DNA from: Halarchaeum grantii
GTDB taxonomy: Archaea > Halobacteriota > Halobacteria > Halobacteriales > Halobacteriaceae
NCBI RefSeq assembly: GCF_014647455.2
Contig: NZ_BMPF01000002.1
Coordinates: 654,015-718,014 of the forward strand
Length of the DNA: 64,000 nt
Reading direction: 5' to 3'
In this document: one piece after another, positions 29,434 through 39,264 of the stretch
How the letters are laid out: every line of letters starts with the position of its first letter
Position numbering within the stretch: the stretch's first letter is position 1
The notes under the pieces: generated by a model
The model's database searches: none
Told to the model about the DNA's origin: nothing
Seen by the model: only the letters and a program-made list of their open reading frames with translations
Translations under genes and position numbers: made by a program

Positions 29434-30348
29434 ATGTCGAAAGTGAGCATCGTCGGTGCGGCCGGTACGGTCGGCGCGGCGGCGGGCTACAACCTCGCGC
29501 TCCGCGACGTCGTCGACGAGCTGGTCTTCGTCGACATCCCCGACCAGGAGGACGCGACGGTCGGGCAGGCGGCGGACGCGAACCACGGCGTCGCCTACGA
29601 CTCCAACACGGAGGTCTATCAGGGCGACTACGCGGACACGGCGGGGTCGGACGTCGTCGTCGTCACGGCGGGCATCCCGCGCAAGCCCGGGCAGTCCCGC
29701 CTCGACCTCGCGGGCGACAACGCGCCCATCATGGAGGACATCGGGTCGTCGCTCGCCGAGTACAACGACGACTTCGTCTCCATCACGACGTCGAACCCCG
29801 TCGACCTGCTGAACCGCCACCTCTACGAGACGGGCGACCGGGAGCGCTCGAAGGTCGTCGGCTTCGGCGGCCGTCTCGACTCCGCGCGCTTCCGCTACGT
29901 GCTCAGCCAGCGCTTCGACACCGCCGTGCGGAACGTCGAGGCGACCATCCTCGGCGAGCACGGCGACGCCCAGGTGCCGGTCTTCTCGAAGGTGCGCGTC
30001 GACGGCCGCGACCCCGCGTTCTCCGACGAGGAGAAGTCGGAGATCCTCGACGAGCTCCAGCAGTCCGCGATGGACGTCATCGAGCGCAAGGGCGCGACCC
30101 AGTGGGGGCCCGCGACCGGCGTCGCGCACATGGTCGAGGCCGTCGTGCGGGACACCGGCGAGGTGCTCCCGGCGAGCATCCCCCTCGAAGGGGAGTTCGG
30201 CCACGAGGACACCGCGCTCGGCGTCCCCGTGAAGCTCGGGGCGGACGGCGTGGAGGAGGTCGTGGAGTGGGACCTCACCGAGTACGAGCGCGACCAGCTC
30301 GGCGAGGCCGCCGCGAAGCTCTCCGAGCAGTACGAACAGATCTCCTGA
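29434..30348 (+). CDS. mdh: Malate dehydrogenase (LDH-like)
   Basis: 304 residues. NAD-binding loop [11 protein letters not shown] (8-18). The catalytic histidine is H176 in [10 protein letters not shown]. Substrate arginines are seen in [17 protein letters not shown] and [12 protein letters not shown]. The LDH-like MDH of haloarchaea is a tetramer in the TCA cycle interconverting malate and oxaloacetate. Lactate dehydrogenase is less likely because of the R-K-P-G-Q-S-R active-site loop. A GTTTAACGG promoter lies ~29 bases before the start. Confidence 0.93.
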   Translation: MSKVSIVGAAGTVGAAAGYNLALRDVVDELVFVDIPDQEDATVGQAADANHGVAYDSNTEVYQGDYADTAGSDVVVVTAGIPRKPGQSRLDLAGDNAPIMEDIGSSLAEYNDDFVSITTSNPVDLLNRHLYETGDRERSKVVGFGGRLDSARFRYVLSQRFDTAVRNVEATILGEHGDAQVPVFSKVRVDGRDPAFSDEEKSEILDELQQSAMDVIERKGATQWGPATGVAHMVEAVVRDTGEVLPASIPLEGEFGHEDTALGVPVKLGADGVEEVVEWDLTEYERDQLGEAAAKLSEQYEQIS

Positions 30349-30361
30349 AGGGAAGAGCGGC

Positions 30362-30607
30362 TCAGACGACGCGCTCGCCGTCGTCGTCGTAGACGGCGAT
30401 GGCGTCCACGGGACACGCGCGCGCCGCGAACTTCGCGTCCAGTTCCGCGTCCTCGGGGACCTCGCGGGCGAAGACGCCGTCCTCGGTTTCCTCGCCGTCC
30501 ACGAGGACGGCCTTCCCGGCGTCGCGGTCCACCTCGAAGCCCGCCTCCCACTCGGCGGCACACTGGAACATCCCGATACAGGCGTCCCGGTCGAACTCGA
30601 CTCGCAT
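30362..30607 (-). CDS. [3Fe-4S]-type single-cluster ferredoxin
   Basis: 81 residues. Only three cluster cysteines are in place: D-A-C-I-G-M-F-Q-C (Cys 10 and Cys 16) and A-R-A-C-P-V-D-A-I. The Cys expected between them is Met or Phe, so a [3Fe-4S] cluster is predicted, as in P450-type ferredoxins. An insertion of acidic residues precedes the last Cys. It is convergent with mdh. It could feed a P450, such as the one at 5316, but that is speculation. Confidence 0.8.
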   Translation of the reverse strand: MRVEFDRDACIGMFQCAAEWEAGFEVDRDAGKAVLVDGEETEDGVFAREVPEDAELDAKFAARACPVDAIAVYDDDGERVV

Positions 30608-30692
30608 ACCGGAGCGTGGGCGCGGCGGGCGTTTAGCGGTGGCGGTCGCTGACACGACAGTTTAAACCCGAATCGACGCCTAGTCGCGGGTA

Positions 30693-32948
30693 ATGCAACC
30701 GACGGACCTGACGGGGCTACCGGACGGCGTGCCGGAGCACCTCGCCGAGCAGGGCATCGAGGAGCTCTACCCCCCGCAGGCCGAGGCCGTCGAGAAGGGC
30801 GTCACTGACGGCGAGAGCCTCGTCGCGAGCGTCCCGACGGCCAGCGGGAAGACGCTCATCGCCGAACTCGCGATGCTCGCCGCGATCGAGCGCGGCGGGA
30901 AGGCCCTCTACATCGTCCCCCTCCGCGCGCTCGCCGGCGAGAAGGCCCGCGAGTTCGAGCAGTTCGAGCGATATGGCCTCTCCGTGGGCGTCTCTACGGG
31001 CAACTACCAGAGCGACGGCGAGCGCCTCGCGAACAACGACCTCATCGTCGCCACCTCCGAGAAGGTGGACTCGCTCGTCCGGAACGGCGCGCGCTGGGTG
31101 GACGACCTCGCGTGCGTCGTCGCGGACGAAGTCCACCTCGTCGACGACGCCCACCGCGGCCCCACGCTCGAAGTGACGCTCGCGAAACTCCGCGCGCGCG
31201 TCCCCGACCTCCAGACGGTCGCGCTCTCCGCGACCGTCGGGAACGCCGACGAACTCGCCGCGTGGCTGGACGCCGAACTCGTTGACTCCGACTGGCGGCC
31301 CATCGACCTCCGCACGGGCGTCCACTACGGGCAGGCCCTCCACCTCGACGACGGCACGACGCGCGAACTCCCCGTCGAGCGCGGGGAGGCTCAGACCGCC
31401 GCCATCGTCCGCGACACGCTGCAGGACGACGGCTCGACGCTCGTCTTCGTGAACTCGCGGCGGAACGCCGAGGGCGCGGCGAAACGCCTCGCGACCGTCG
31501 TCGCGAAGGAACTCACGAGCGGTCAGCGGGCCGAGCTCGCCGAGGTGGCCGAGGAGATCCGCGCGGACAGCGACACCGAGACCGCTGAGACGCTCGCGAG
31601 CGCCGTCGAGCGCGGCGCCGCCTTCCACCACGCCGGCCTCTCGCGCACCCAGCGCGAGCTCGTCGAGGAGGCCTTCAGGGACAGACTGGTGCGCACGGTC
31701 TGCGCGACGCCGACGCTCGCCGCCGGCGTGAACACGCCCGCGCGCCGCGTCGTCGTCCGCGACTGGCAGCGCTACGACGGCGATTCGGGAGGTATGAAGC
31801 CCCTCGACGTCCTCGAAGTCCACCAGATGTTCGGGCGCGCGGGCCGCCCCGGCCTCGACCCGTACGGCGAGGCGGTGCTCGTCACGGACGACCACGACGG
31901 CCTCGAAGCCCTCTTCGACCGGTATATCTACGCGGACCCGGAGCCCGTGCGCTCGAAGCTCGCCGCCGAGCCCGCGCTCCGCACGCACGTCCTCGCGACC
32001 GTCGCGACGCGCTTCGCGACCACGCGCGAGGAGCTCCTCGAGTTCCTCGACGGCACGCTCTACGCCGAGCAGACCGACGAGACGGGGCGCCTCGAACAGG
32101 TCACCGATGACGTGCTCGCCTACCTCGACGCGAACGAGTTCATCGAGCGCGACGATGGCCTCCGCGCGACGGAGACGGGCGAGCTCGTCTCCCGCCTCTA
32201 CGTCGACCCGATGAGCGCCGCCGAGATCATCCACGGCCTCCGCGAGGCCGACGCCGAGACCACGCCCTTGGGCTTCTACCACCTCGTCTCGCGGACGCCC
32301 GACATGTACGAGCTCTACCTTCGGTCGGGCGACCGCGAGAAATACACCGAGCTCCTCTACGAGCGCGAGACCGAGATACCGGGGAGTACGCCCTCCGAGT
32401 TCTCCGAGGGCGAGTTCGAGGACTGGCTCTCCGCGCTGAAGACCGCGGCGCTCATGGAGGACTGGACGGAGGAGCTCGACGAGGACCGCATCGCCGAGCG
32501 CTACGGCGTCGGCCCCGGCGACATCCGCGGGAAGACGGAGACCGCCGAGTGGCTGTTGGGCGCGGCCGAGCGCCTCGCGGGCGAACTCGACCTCGACTGC
32601 ACGACCGCGGTCCGGGACGCGCGCAAGCGCGTGGATTACGGCGTCCGCGAGGAGCTGTTGGACCTCGCGGGCGTGCGCGGCGTCGGGCGCAAGCGCGCGC
32701 GGCGGCTCTACCGGGCGGGCATCGAGGACCGCAGCGGACTGCGGAACGCCGAGAAGCCCGTGGTGCTCGGCGCGCTCCGCGGCCGGCGCAAGACCGCCGA
32801 GTCCGTGCTCGCGGCCGCCGGCCACCCCGACCCGGAGATGGACGACGTGGCGGCGGACCCGGACGCCGCACCCGACGAGGCCGAGACGACCGACGGGGGC
32901 GGAAACGCCGGCGGGGACGGGCAGGCGAGCCTCGGTGATTTCGAATGA
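30693..32948 (+). CDS. hel308: Hel308 (Hjm) DNA helicase
   Basis: 751 residues, 3'-5' SF2 helicase acting on stalled forks. Walker A PTASGKTL (48-55), DEVH box (145-148), ALSATVGN, motif IV region FVNSRRNAE, motif [14 protein letters not shown], then winged-helix and ratchet domains and a C-terminal HhH end ([16 protein letters not shown]). It ends with an acidic tail that carries a PIP-like Q-A-S-L-G-D-F, a plausible PCNA contact. The stop overlaps the Cgi121 start (ATGA), a conserved archaeal gene pair. Confidence 0.95.
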   Translation: MQPTDLTGLPDGVPEHLAEQGIEELYPPQAEAVEKGVTDGESLVASVPTASGKTLIAELAMLAAIERGGKALYIVPLRALAGEKAREFEQFERYGLSVGVSTGNYQSDGERLANNDLIVATSEKVDSLVRNGARWVDDLACVVADEVHLVDDAHRGPTLEVTLAKLRARVPDLQTVALSATVGNADELAAWLDAELVDSDWRPIDLRTGVHYGQALHLDDGTTRELPVERGEAQTAAIVRDTLQDDGSTLVFVNSRRNAEGAAKRLATVVAKELTSGQRAELAEVAEEIRADSDTETAETLASAVERGAAFHHAGLSRTQRELVEEAFRDRLVRTVCATPTLAAGVNTPARRVVVRDWQRYDGDSGGMKPLDVLEVHQMFGRAGRPGLDPYGEAVLVTDDHDGLEALFDRYIYADPEPVRSKLAAEPALRTHVLATVATRFATTREELLEFLDGTLYAEQTDETGRLEQVTDDVLAYLDANEFIERDDGLRATETGELVSRLYVDPMSAAEIIHGLREADAETTPLGFYHLVSRTPDMYELYLRSGDREKYTELLYERETEIPGSTPSEFSEGEFEDWLSALKTAALMEDWTEELDEDRIAERYGVGPGDIRGKTETAEWLLGAAERLAGELDLDCTTAVRDARKRVDYGVREELLDLAGVRGVGRKRARRLYRAGIEDRSGLRNAEKPVVLGALRGRRKTAESVLAAAGHPDPEMDDVAADPDAAPDEAETTDGGGNAGGDGQASLGDFE

Positions 32949-33457
32949 GGCTCCTCGAAGGAGTGGCAGAGATCGACGACCTCGATTCGTTCGTCGCCGA
33001 GTTGGGGGCTATCGGCGACGCGAACGACTGCGCGGTGCAGGCGTTCGACGCGCGCTACGTCGCGGGCCGCGAGCACCTCGCGAGCGCGCTCGCGCACGCC
33101 GAGCGGGCGTTCGAGCGCGGCGAGAACGTCGCGCGCGAGCGTGCGGTCGAAGTCCTGCTCTACGCGGCGGGCCGCCGCCAGATCCGCCGCGCGCTCACGA
33201 TGGGCGTCGAAGCGGGCGAAACGCCCGCCGTCGTGCTCGTCGCGGCCGACGCCGGTGTGCCCGACTCCGAGCGCGCGGAGGCCGCCGCCGCGAACGCCGT
33301 CGCCGAGCGCCTCGCACCCGGTGGCGGCTTCGACGCGCGCGACGACGAGCGCGTCCGCGCGTTCTTCGAGATCGGCGACGCGGAGCTGGCGGCGACCGAC
33401 GCCGGACTGGAGGCGCTCGTCCGCGAGCGGGTCGCGCTCCTCGACGTCGAGAAGTGA
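32945..33457 (+). CDS. cgi121: KEOPS complex subunit Cgi121
   Basis: 170 residues. The Cgi121/TPRKB fold is recognised by [40 protein letters not shown] and [14 protein letters not shown]. In KEOPS, Cgi121 binds the tRNA 3' end for t6A synthesis at A37. It is translationally coupled to hel308. Other KEOPS genes are not in this window. The plus-strand hairpin element that follows could end this transcript. Confidence 0.9.
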   Translation: MRLLEGVAEIDDLDSFVAELGAIGDANDCAVQAFDARYVAGREHLASALAHAERAFERGENVARERAVEVLLYAAGRRQIRRALTMGVEAGETPAVVLVAADAGVPDSERAEAAAANAVAERLAPGGGFDARDDERVRAFFEIGDAELAATDAGLEALVRERVALLDVEK

Positions 33458-33595
33458 CGTGGTTCTGAAACGGGGTGAAGAACCACGGAGACGCGAGCGG
33501 TGAGCGACTGCGAACCGCGAGCAACCGTCCGAGAACCGCGAGGAATCACGGCGATGCGAGCGCGAGTGAGCGCGGTCGGTGTCTGCGCGAGCAAA

Positions 33596-33690
33596 GCGAG
33601 GTTCACCGCGCGGCTTCGCCGCGCGGGGTTTTTCACTCATATTTTTGCGGCGAGTGGGTCGCGTAGCGGCCCCGAATGGGAAAAAGATGG
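33596..33690 (+). repeat. 95-bp two-hairpin element, copy 2
   Basis: Connector GCGAGGTTCACC (33596-33607), hairpin 1 with arms CCGCGCGGC/GCCGCGCGG (33606-33614/33618-33626, loop TTC), G2T5 run (33627-33633), then hairpin 2. Its outer stem is TCATATTTTT (33637-33646) with AAAAAGATGG (33681-33690), and its inner stem GGGTCGC/GCGGCCC (33656-33662/33666-33672). Same length and connector layout as copy 1 at 16699-16793. Here it lies downstream of Cgi121 and 40 bases before the DUF5789 gene. Confidence 0.75.
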
Positions 33691-33729
33691 GCCGTTGCGT
33701 TCTTCCGGGCGGCGTCGATACAGCCGACC

Positions 33730-34071
33730 ATGGGAGATCCGAGCGAGACCGCGTCCGAGCGCCAGCACGAGCGCGCAGAGCACGTCGAGAACATCATCGA
33801 CGAGACCGTGCAAGGCCTCGAGTATCCGACGAACCCGAGCGAGATGAAGGCGGCATACAGCGACCGGGTGAGCGAGTTACCGAACGAGACGGAGACGCTC
33901 GGCGACGTCTTCGACCGCCTCGCGCCCGACGAGTACGACACGCCACAGGACGCCCGCGAGGCCGTCCTCGGCGAGCTCACGGGCGAGGCGGGCGAGGAGC
34001 GCGGCGACGCGAACGAGTACAACCCGGAGCGCGAGCTCGACGCGATGGAGGAGGCGGAGCGCGAGGACTGA
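33730..34071 (+). CDS. DUF5789-type small acidic protein
   Basis: 113 residues from ATG 33730. It resembles haloarchaeal DUF5789/DUF2795-like proteins: helical, Glu-rich, with LEYPTNPSEMKAAYSDRVSE and LGDVFDRLAPDEYDTPQDAREAV. Function is unknown; the fold may be a small DNA- or protein-binding helical bundle. The start follows the second hairpin element directly. Confidence 0.72.
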   Translation: MGDPSETASERQHERAEHVENIIDETVQGLEYPTNPSEMKAAYSDRVSELPNETETLGDVFDRLAPDEYDTPQDAREAVLGELTGEAGEERGDANEYNPERELDAMEEAERED

Positions 34072-34371
34072 CGCGACGCCGAGTGACGCGAGGGTCGCGG
34101 AGACACGAGCGCTGAGCACAGCGAGGCGCGAGTTGTGCGGGCCTGAGCGAGCGAAGGCCCGCGGCGGGGGAGCCGTGAGGAGTCACCGTCGTGTCGCCGC
34201 ACGGGGAGAGCCGGCTCGACGGTGTGGCCCGCCGCATGCGGTGGGTTTCCACCCGAAACGACGCCCGCGTGTGGCTGACAGTCGTCTGACGTTCCGGCGG
34301 CGACGCTCGCCCTCGCCAGTCGAGGCGGTCGCCGACACGTATTAGCCGCCGGCGGTGCTCGAATCGAGGAG
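34072..34371. other. 300-base gap with hairpins, no gene seen
   Basis: Contains a perfect 8-base hairpin GCGGGCCT/AGGCCCGC (34137-34144/34155-34162). Also a string GTTTCCACCCGAAACGACG (from ~34246) that resembles the left part of an ORB box without its G run. Short G/C-rich direct repeats surround them. No credible ORF. Confidence 0.5.
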
Positions 34372-35019
34372 ATGGACGGCTCGCGCGACGACCGCACGCT
34401 CGCGTTCTACGACCGCTGGGCGTACCTCTACGGCCCGCTCGTACGCTCGATACCGGGTGTTTCGGGGGTTCGCGACGCAGCGGTCGACGCGCTCGATGTG
34501 GCGGCGGGCGACACGGTCGTCGACGTCGGCTGTGGGACGGGTGCGAACCTCGCGCGCCTCCGCGAGCACGTCGGCGAAACCGGGCGCGTCGTCGGTCTCG
34601 ACGCGTCCCGGGGGATGCTCGCGCGCGCCCGGCGAGCGGGCGGGAACGCGGCGCTCGTTCGCGGGGACGCGACCCGCCCGCCGGTGGGAGGCGGCGTGGA
34701 CGCGGTGTTCGCGTCGTTCGTCGTCGGCGTTCTCGACGACGCCGCGGCCGCCGTCCGCGCGTGGTGCGACCTGCTCGAGCCCGGTAACCGCCTCGTCCTC
34801 GTGGAGGCGACGACGAGCGCGCACCCTGCGGGCCGACTCGCGAACCCGCTCTTCCGGGCGTTCGTCCGCGCTGGCGCGCCCGGAACGCCCGCGGGCGCGG
34901 CGCGGACGCTCGACGCCACGGTGGAGCGAGCGCACGCCGCCGCGCGCGAACGCGCGACGCGATGCGACGAACGACGACTGTTCGGGGGGTTCTGCTCGGT
35001 GTTCGTCGCCGAGGTGTGA
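34372..35019 (+). CDS. Class I SAM-dependent methyltransferase
   Basis: 215 residues. SAM motif I VVDVGCGTGANLARL (about 46-60), motif II GLDASRGML, motif III-type VFASFVVGVLDD. Small-molecule or quinone/lipid methyltransferase of the UbiE-like type is likely; substrate unknown. No clear operon partner: the next gene begins 35 bases later and is unrelated by sequence. Confidence 0.82.
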   Translation: MDGSRDDRTLAFYDRWAYLYGPLVRSIPGVSGVRDAAVDALDVAAGDTVVDVGCGTGANLARLREHVGETGRVVGLDASRGMLARARRAGGNAALVRGDATRPPVGGGVDAVFASFVVGVLDDAAAAVRAWCDLLEPGNRLVLVEATTSAHPAGRLANPLFRAFVRAGAPGTPAGAARTLDATVERAHAAARERATRCDERRLFGGFCSVFVAEV

Positions 35020-35054
35020 GGGTGACTTATTCCGACGGCGCCCGTAGGGTGGGT

Positions 35055-35327
35055 ATGCCCGAAGAAGTCGTCTTCGAGTCCGAGAGCGAGCGGAGCCGCA
35101 CGGACGTCGCCGCGCTCCTGCGACGGGTCGCCGACAGCCTCGACGCGGGCGACGACGTCACGCTCAGCGCCGGCGAGGAATCGGTGACGCTCGCGGTCCC
35201 GGAGCGCGTGACGTTCGAGACGAAAGTCGAGGAGGAAACGGGTGCCGGCCCGGTCGAGACGAGCGTCGAGTTCGAACTCGAGTGGACGGACGGGGAGGGC
35301 GGTGACGGCGAGTTGCGCGTCGAGTAG
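35055..35327 (+). CDS. Amphi-Trp domain protein
   Basis: 90 residues. Matches the amphi-Trp layout: N-terminal FESESERSRTDVAALLRRVA, central SLDAGDDVTLSAGEESVTLAVP, and the closing SVEFELEWTD whose Trp gives the family its name. Function is unproven, small and acidic. Common in haloarchaea. Confidence 0.82.
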   Translation: MPEEVVFESESERSRTDVAALLRRVADSLDAGDDVTLSAGEESVTLAVPERVTFETKVEEETGAGPVETSVEFELEWTDGEGGDGELRVE

Positions 35328-35450
35328 CGTCGCGCGACCGGCGATGCGTCGCGGCGGTCCCACCCACCCGGTGACGGCCGGACGCGAGCGTCGAAATCAC
35401 CGCATGGAGACAGCTGTCACTTCCGTTCGAGATACCGTGATGAAATGGAG

Positions 35451-35523
35451 TAGTTCCACCAGGATTCGAACCTGGGTCGTTGCCCCCAGAAGGCAACAGG
35501 ATTGGCCGCTACCCCATGGAACT
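35451..35523 (-). tRNA. tRNA-Gln (CUG anticodon)
   Basis: Minus-strand cloverleaf: acceptor AGTTCCA/TGGAACT, anticodon stem TTGCC/GGCAA with loop TTCTGGG (anticodon CTG), T arm CCAGG-TTCGAAT-CCTGG, discriminator A. No CCA, no intron. An AT-rich CATATTCGG box lies ~40 bases upstream. Confidence 0.93.
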
Positions 35524-35696
35524 ACGCGCGGCGTCGCTTCGCACACGAGCATACTCCGTGGCCGAATATGAGTCTTGCGGACTCCACCGAGGTGCCGGAC
35601 GGCGGTGGCGTCGGCGGGTTTCGAGGCGCCAGAGTGACACCCCAAACGTGCATAGACCGCCATCTATATACCGTCGATAGGCGCACGGACGTGTGT

Positions 35697-36275
35697 ATGT
35701 ACGTCGGTCGTTTCGTCGTGGTGGGTCCCGGTCTCGGGGCGTACCGCGTCTCCTCTCGGTCGTTCCCGAATCGCCAGGTCACCGCGCGCGAGGACGCCCT
35801 CACGGTCGGGCCGACGCCGGACGCGCCGGAGACGGACAACCCCTACATCGCCTACAACTGCGTGCGCGAGGCGGGCGACGGCCTCGCGGTCGTGGGGAAC
35901 GGCTCGCACGTCGACCCGATCGCGGAGAAACTCGACCTCGGCTATCCGCCGCGCGACGCGCTCGCGACGGCGCTGTTCGCGCTCGACTACGAGAAGGACG
36001 ACTACGACACGCCGCGTATCGCGGGCGTCGTCGGGGCCGAGGAAGCGTACGTCGGGACGGTGCGCGCGGACGCCCTGAAGGTCGAGCGCGTCGAGGAGGC
36101 GACGCTCGTCGCGACCTACGAGAAGGACGACCCCGAGGCCTACGCGCTGGCGGCGACGACCGCCGAGGCGGCGGCGCGCGAGGTGTACGACGCGGACTTC
36201 GAGCACGCGGTCTGTGCGGCGGCGGCCGAGGTGGCGGCTGACGGCGTCGAGACCGCGCTCTACAACGGCGAGTAA
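35697..36275 (+). CDS. purO: Archaeal IMP cyclohydrolase PurO
   Basis: 192 residues. Catalyses the last step of purine synthesis, ring closure of FAICAR to IMP. Family features: N-terminal [10 protein letters not shown], then [39 protein letters not shown] and the acidic [19 protein letters not shown] box CTATATA (35664-35670) sits 27 bases before ATG 35697, a textbook leaderless promoter. Stand-alone gene, as usual for purO. Confidence 0.92.
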   Translation: MYVGRFVVVGPGLGAYRVSSRSFPNRQVTAREDALTVGPTPDAPETDNPYIAYNCVREAGDGLAVVGNGSHVDPIAEKLDLGYPPRDALATALFALDYEKDDYDTPRIAGVVGAEEAYVGTVRADALKVERVEEATLVATYEKDDPEAYALAATTAEAAAREVYDADFEHAVCAAAAEVAADGVETALYNGE

Positions 36276-36323
36276 GCGAGTCCCGCGAGCGTTTTTTTGC
36301 GTCGCGCGCCCGTACTCGTGGGC

Positions 36324-36983
36324 ATGCGCGTCGGTCTCATCTCGGACGTTCACTCGAATCGCGTGGCGCTGCGAGCGGTACTGGACGACATGCCGGACGT
36401 GGACGTCCTGCTGTGCGCGGGCGACGTCGTCGGCTACAACCCGTGGCCGGCGGCGTGCGTCGAACGCCTGCGCGAGCGCGGCGTCCCGACGGTGATGGGG
36501 AACCACGACCGGATGCTCGCGTCCGGGCGGAACTTCGGGGGGAACGGGATGGCGAGAGCCGGGGTCGAGCACGCCCGCGAGCGCCTCGACGCCGAGGAGC
36601 GCGCGTGGATCGAGGGGTTGCCGCGCGAGCACGTCGCCTGCGACGGCCGCGTGAGGGTCGTCCACGACCACCCCGAGTACGTCGACCACTACACGTACCC
36701 GGACGAGTTCTCCGCCGACCTCCTCGGCGACGAGGACGTGCTCGTCCTCGGGCACACGCACGTCCAAGGCTATCGGGCGTTCGAGGACGGCCTCGTGGTG
36801 AACCCCGGGAGCGTCGGCCAGCCCCGCGACGACGACCCGCGCGCCGCGTACGCGGTGCTCGACCTCGAGGAGAAGACGATCGAGGAGCGCCGCGTCGAAT
36901 ACGACGTCGAGGCGGTCGTCGCGGCGGTCGAGGAGACCGGACTCCCCGAGTCGACGGGGACGCGACTGCGCGACGGCCGGTAG
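36324..36983 (+). CDS. Metallophosphoesterase (MJ0912/YfcE type)
   Basis: 219 residues from ATG 36324. Metal motifs LISDVHSN (D8, H10), CAGDVVGYNPWP, MGNHDRM (N, H), VVHDHPEY and LGHTHVQGY. Larger than the homologue at 23445 and with the HDHP insertion of the DNA-binding MJ0912 group. Substrate unknown. It follows purO after 48 bases, including a T7 stretch (36289-36298) that may be its TATA box. Confidence 0.88.
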   Translation: MRVGLISDVHSNRVALRAVLDDMPDVDVLLCAGDVVGYNPWPAACVERLRERGVPTVMGNHDRMLASGRNFGGNGMARAGVEHARERLDAEERAWIEGLPREHVACDGRVRVVHDHPEYVDHYTYPDEFSADLLGDEDVLVLGHTHVQGYRAFEDGLVVNPGSVGQPRDDDPRAAYAVLDLEEKTIEERRVEYDVEAVVAAVEETGLPESTGTRLRDGR

Positions 36984-37025
36984 TCGGGGAACGCCTATCG
37001 GCCTCGAGTCGGGAGTGTCGCCGTG

Positions 37026-37280
37026 ATGGATTCGGCGGGCTTCGGCGTCCTGTGTCTGGTCGCGCTCCTCGCGAGTTCGGCCCTCGGTCTCGCGCTCTTC
37101 GGCGTTCCGGGCGCGCTCGTCGGCGGACTCGTCGGGCTGGTGGTGTTCGTCCTGACGGCGCAAGCGAACGCCGGCGGGGCGGACCCGACGCTCCGACCGG
37201 ACGAGCGAGACGAGGACGTGGAGGCGCGCGGGTTCGACCCAACGCGCCGACCCGCAGAGCGCGAACGCGACGAGGAGTAG
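37026..37280 (+). CDS. Small membrane protein with acidic tail
   Basis: 84 residues from ATG 37026 (a GTG directly before it is an alternative). Two hydrophobic helices (7-27, 30-46) then an acidic and Arg-rich tail ending PAERERDEE. No family recognised. Overlaps nothing; the next gene is convergent two bases away. Confidence 0.6.
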   Translation: MDSAGFGVLCLVALLASSALGLALFGVPGALVGGLVGLVVFVLTAQANAGGADPTLRPDERDEDVEARGFDPTRRPAERERDEE

Positions 37281-37282
37281 CC

Positions 37283-37921
37283 TCAGCAGACCGGCTTGGG
37301 GTTGACGCCCATCGACTCGAGCTGTTCGGTGTACTCGTCGTAGGCGGCCTGGATGGCGTCGTCGGCGGCCGTCTTCGCGCGTTCCCAGTCCGCGTCGTCC
37401 TCACAGACGGTCTCGAGGAGGGCCGTCGCCGCATCGAGTTGGCCCTCGAGGTCGCCCTTGAGGTCGCGGAAGGTGGAGGCGGTCATGGGGTCGGCCTGCC
37501 CCGTGAAGAAGCCGGTGTACTGCTCCTTGGATTTCTCGGTGGCGAGGATGCGCCCCACCATCCCACCGGCGCGCGCGGCGGTGTCGTCGAGGTCGCGGAG
37601 GACGTCCTGCATCGCCGAGGGGTCCTCGCTCGGCTCGAAGCCGTCGTCGCCGAGTTCGTCGAGAACGGTCTCGTAGTGCTCGCGCTCTTGGTCGGCGGCG
37701 TCCGCGAACGCCTCGCCGGCGGGCGTGTCAGTGCCCTCGTCGGCGGCCCACGCGGCGAACGTCTCGGCGGCGGCGTACTCGGCGTTCGCGGCGGCGCGCA
37801 GCACCTCCTCGGGTTCGAGGTCGCCGCCGGTCGCGGCGTAGAGCGATTTCGAGGAGCCCAGTCGTGAGAGCGCGGTGTCGTTGTCGTCGCGGACGGCGTC
37901 GACGAATGCGTCGGGAGTCAT
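37283..37921 (-). CDS. Rubrerythrin/ferritin-like di-iron protein
   Basis: 212 residues, all helical. Ferritin-like carboxylate motifs are seen in NAEYAAAETFAAW and AADQEREHYETVL (E-x2-H), and a further NDNDTALSRLGSSKSLYAATGGDLEPEEVL N-terminal part. The second half has KEQYTGFFTGQADPM and DDAIQAAYDEYTEQLESMG. No rubredoxin domain is present. Function in iron or peroxide handling is inferred. Confidence 0.72.
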   Translation of the reverse strand: MTPDAFVDAVRDDNDTALSRLGSSKSLYAATGGDLEPEEVLRAAANAEYAAAETFAAWAADEGTDTPAGEAFADAADQEREHYETVLDELGDDGFEPSEDPSAMQDVLRDLDDTAARAGGMVGRILATEKSKEQYTGFFTGQADPMTASTFRDLKGDLEGQLDAATALLETVCEDDADWERAKTAADDAIQAAYDEYTEQLESMGVNPKPVC

Positions 37922-38025
37922 GGTCGGGGATTGCACGCGGGAGGCCTAATACCCACCGTCACCGGTGCGGGTGGGTCGGGAGAGCGCCGTGGCTACGCGA
38001 CGCGAAAAAACGGGAGAAGATGGAG

Positions 38026-38153
38026 CCTCGTTACTCGCGCCTCGCTTCGCTCAGCGCTCGCCTCTTCGCGAAACCTTCGGTTTCGAGTTATCGGACGGGC
38101 GACACGAGAGTCGCCCGTCCGGTTCGAGGTTCCTGCGGAACCTCGTTACTCGC
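38026..38153. repeat. Three hairpins between two copies of a gene end
   Basis: CCTCGTTACTCGC is present at 38026-38038 and 38141-38153. The second copy contains the stop codon (TTA at 38146) of the sulfurtransferase. Between them lie perfect hairpins: CGAAACC/GGTTTCG (38069-38085), GGACGGGCGAC/GTCGCCCGTCC (38093-38120, 11-base arms), and CGAGGTTCC/GGAACCTCG (38125-38145), the last ending at the stop codon itself. Confidence 0.7.
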
Positions 38154-39012
38154 CCGAGCCGGTCTCGATGGGGGCGTCGACGAGGTTGCCCCACTCGGTC
38201 CACGAGCCGTCGTAGTTGGTGACGTCGTCGTAGCCGAGGAGTTCGGAGAGCGCGAACCACGCGATCGAGGAGCGCTCACCGATGCGGCAGTAGGCGACGA
38301 CCTCCTGGTCGTTCGTGACGCCTTCCTCCTCGTAGAGCTCCGCGAGCTGCTCCTTGGACTTGAAGCGGCCGTCCTCCTGGACCGTCGCGGCCCACGAGAC
38401 GTTCTTCGCGCCGGGGACGTGGCCGCCGCGCTGGGCGGTCTCGTTGAGTCCCGGCGGCGCGAGGACCTCGCCGCTGTACTCCTCGGGCGAGCGAACGTCG
38501 ACGAGTGGAATGCCGCGGTCGATGGCGGTCTCGACGTCGTCGCGGTAGGCGCGGATGGACTCGAAGGGGCCGCGCGGCGTGTAGTTCACGGAGTCGAAGT
38601 CGGGGACCTCGTCCGTGGTCGGGTAGCCCTCGTCGAGCCAGTAGTCGCGGCCGCCGTCGAGGAGGTAGACCTCGTCGTGGCCGAAGTACTTGAACTGCCA
38701 GTAGGTGTAGGCGGCGAACCAGTTGGAGTTGTCGCCGTAGAGGACGACCGTGGAGTCGTCGCTGATGCCGTGCTCGCCGAGCAGGGTCGCGAAGTCCTCC
38801 TTGGAGAGGATGTCGCGCTGCGTCTGGTCCTGGAGCTGCGTCTCCCAGTTGAAGCCGATGGCACCGGGCGCGTGCGAGTCTTCGTACGCTTCGGTGTCGA
38901 CGTCGACCTCGACGAGTCGATACTCGGGGTCGTCGGATTCGAACTCGTCGAGGTGGGACTCGACCCAGTCCGCGCTGACGAGAACGTCGTTGGCGTAGTC
39001 GTCGTCTACCAT
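38146..39012 (-). CDS. Thiosulfate sulfurtransferase (rhodanese, two domains)
   Basis: 288 residues. N-terminal inactive rhodanese domain (about 10-130) and C-terminal active domain with the catalytic Cys at 242 in YCRIGERSS. The CRIGERS loop is typical of thiosulfate:cyanide sulfurtransferases. Transfers sulfane sulfur from thiosulfate. Divergent from a second rhodanese at 39265, 252 bases away; the pair suggests coordinated sulfur handling. A GGTTATATGCG promoter lies ~27 bases upstream of ATG 39012. Confidence 0.9.
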   Translation of the reverse strand: MVDDDYANDVLVSADWVESHLDEFESDDPEYRLVEVDVDTEAYEDSHAPGAIGFNWETQLQDQTQRDILSKEDFATLLGEHGISDDSTVVLYGDNSNWFAAYTYWQFKYFGHDEVYLLDGGRDYWLDEGYPTTDEVPDFDSVNYTPRGPFESIRAYRDDVETAIDRGIPLVDVRSPEEYSGEVLAPPGLNETAQRGGHVPGAKNVSWAATVQEDGRFKSKEQLAELYEEEGVTNDQEVVAYCRIGERSSIAWFALSELLGYDDVTNYDGSWTEWGNLVDAPIETGSGE

Positions 39013-39264
39013 GTGCGTGACTTGTGACGCCACGCATATAACCCTGCGCCACTTCGCAGGTTCCCCCGGTCCTTCCATTTCCCGGCGCGTCTTGCCCCTA
39101 CTCGCTCCGCGAAGGCGGCGACGTCGTATGGCACGTCTTCGCTACCAGAAAGTGTTGCCTCTGCCTGTGATGCCAGCGGTATGACACGGTACGGCACGGG
39201 AGGCGTCCGGAGCGTCGCGACGCGACCCGAAGCGGTATCCACGCGGGCGCTATAGGAGGATGCG

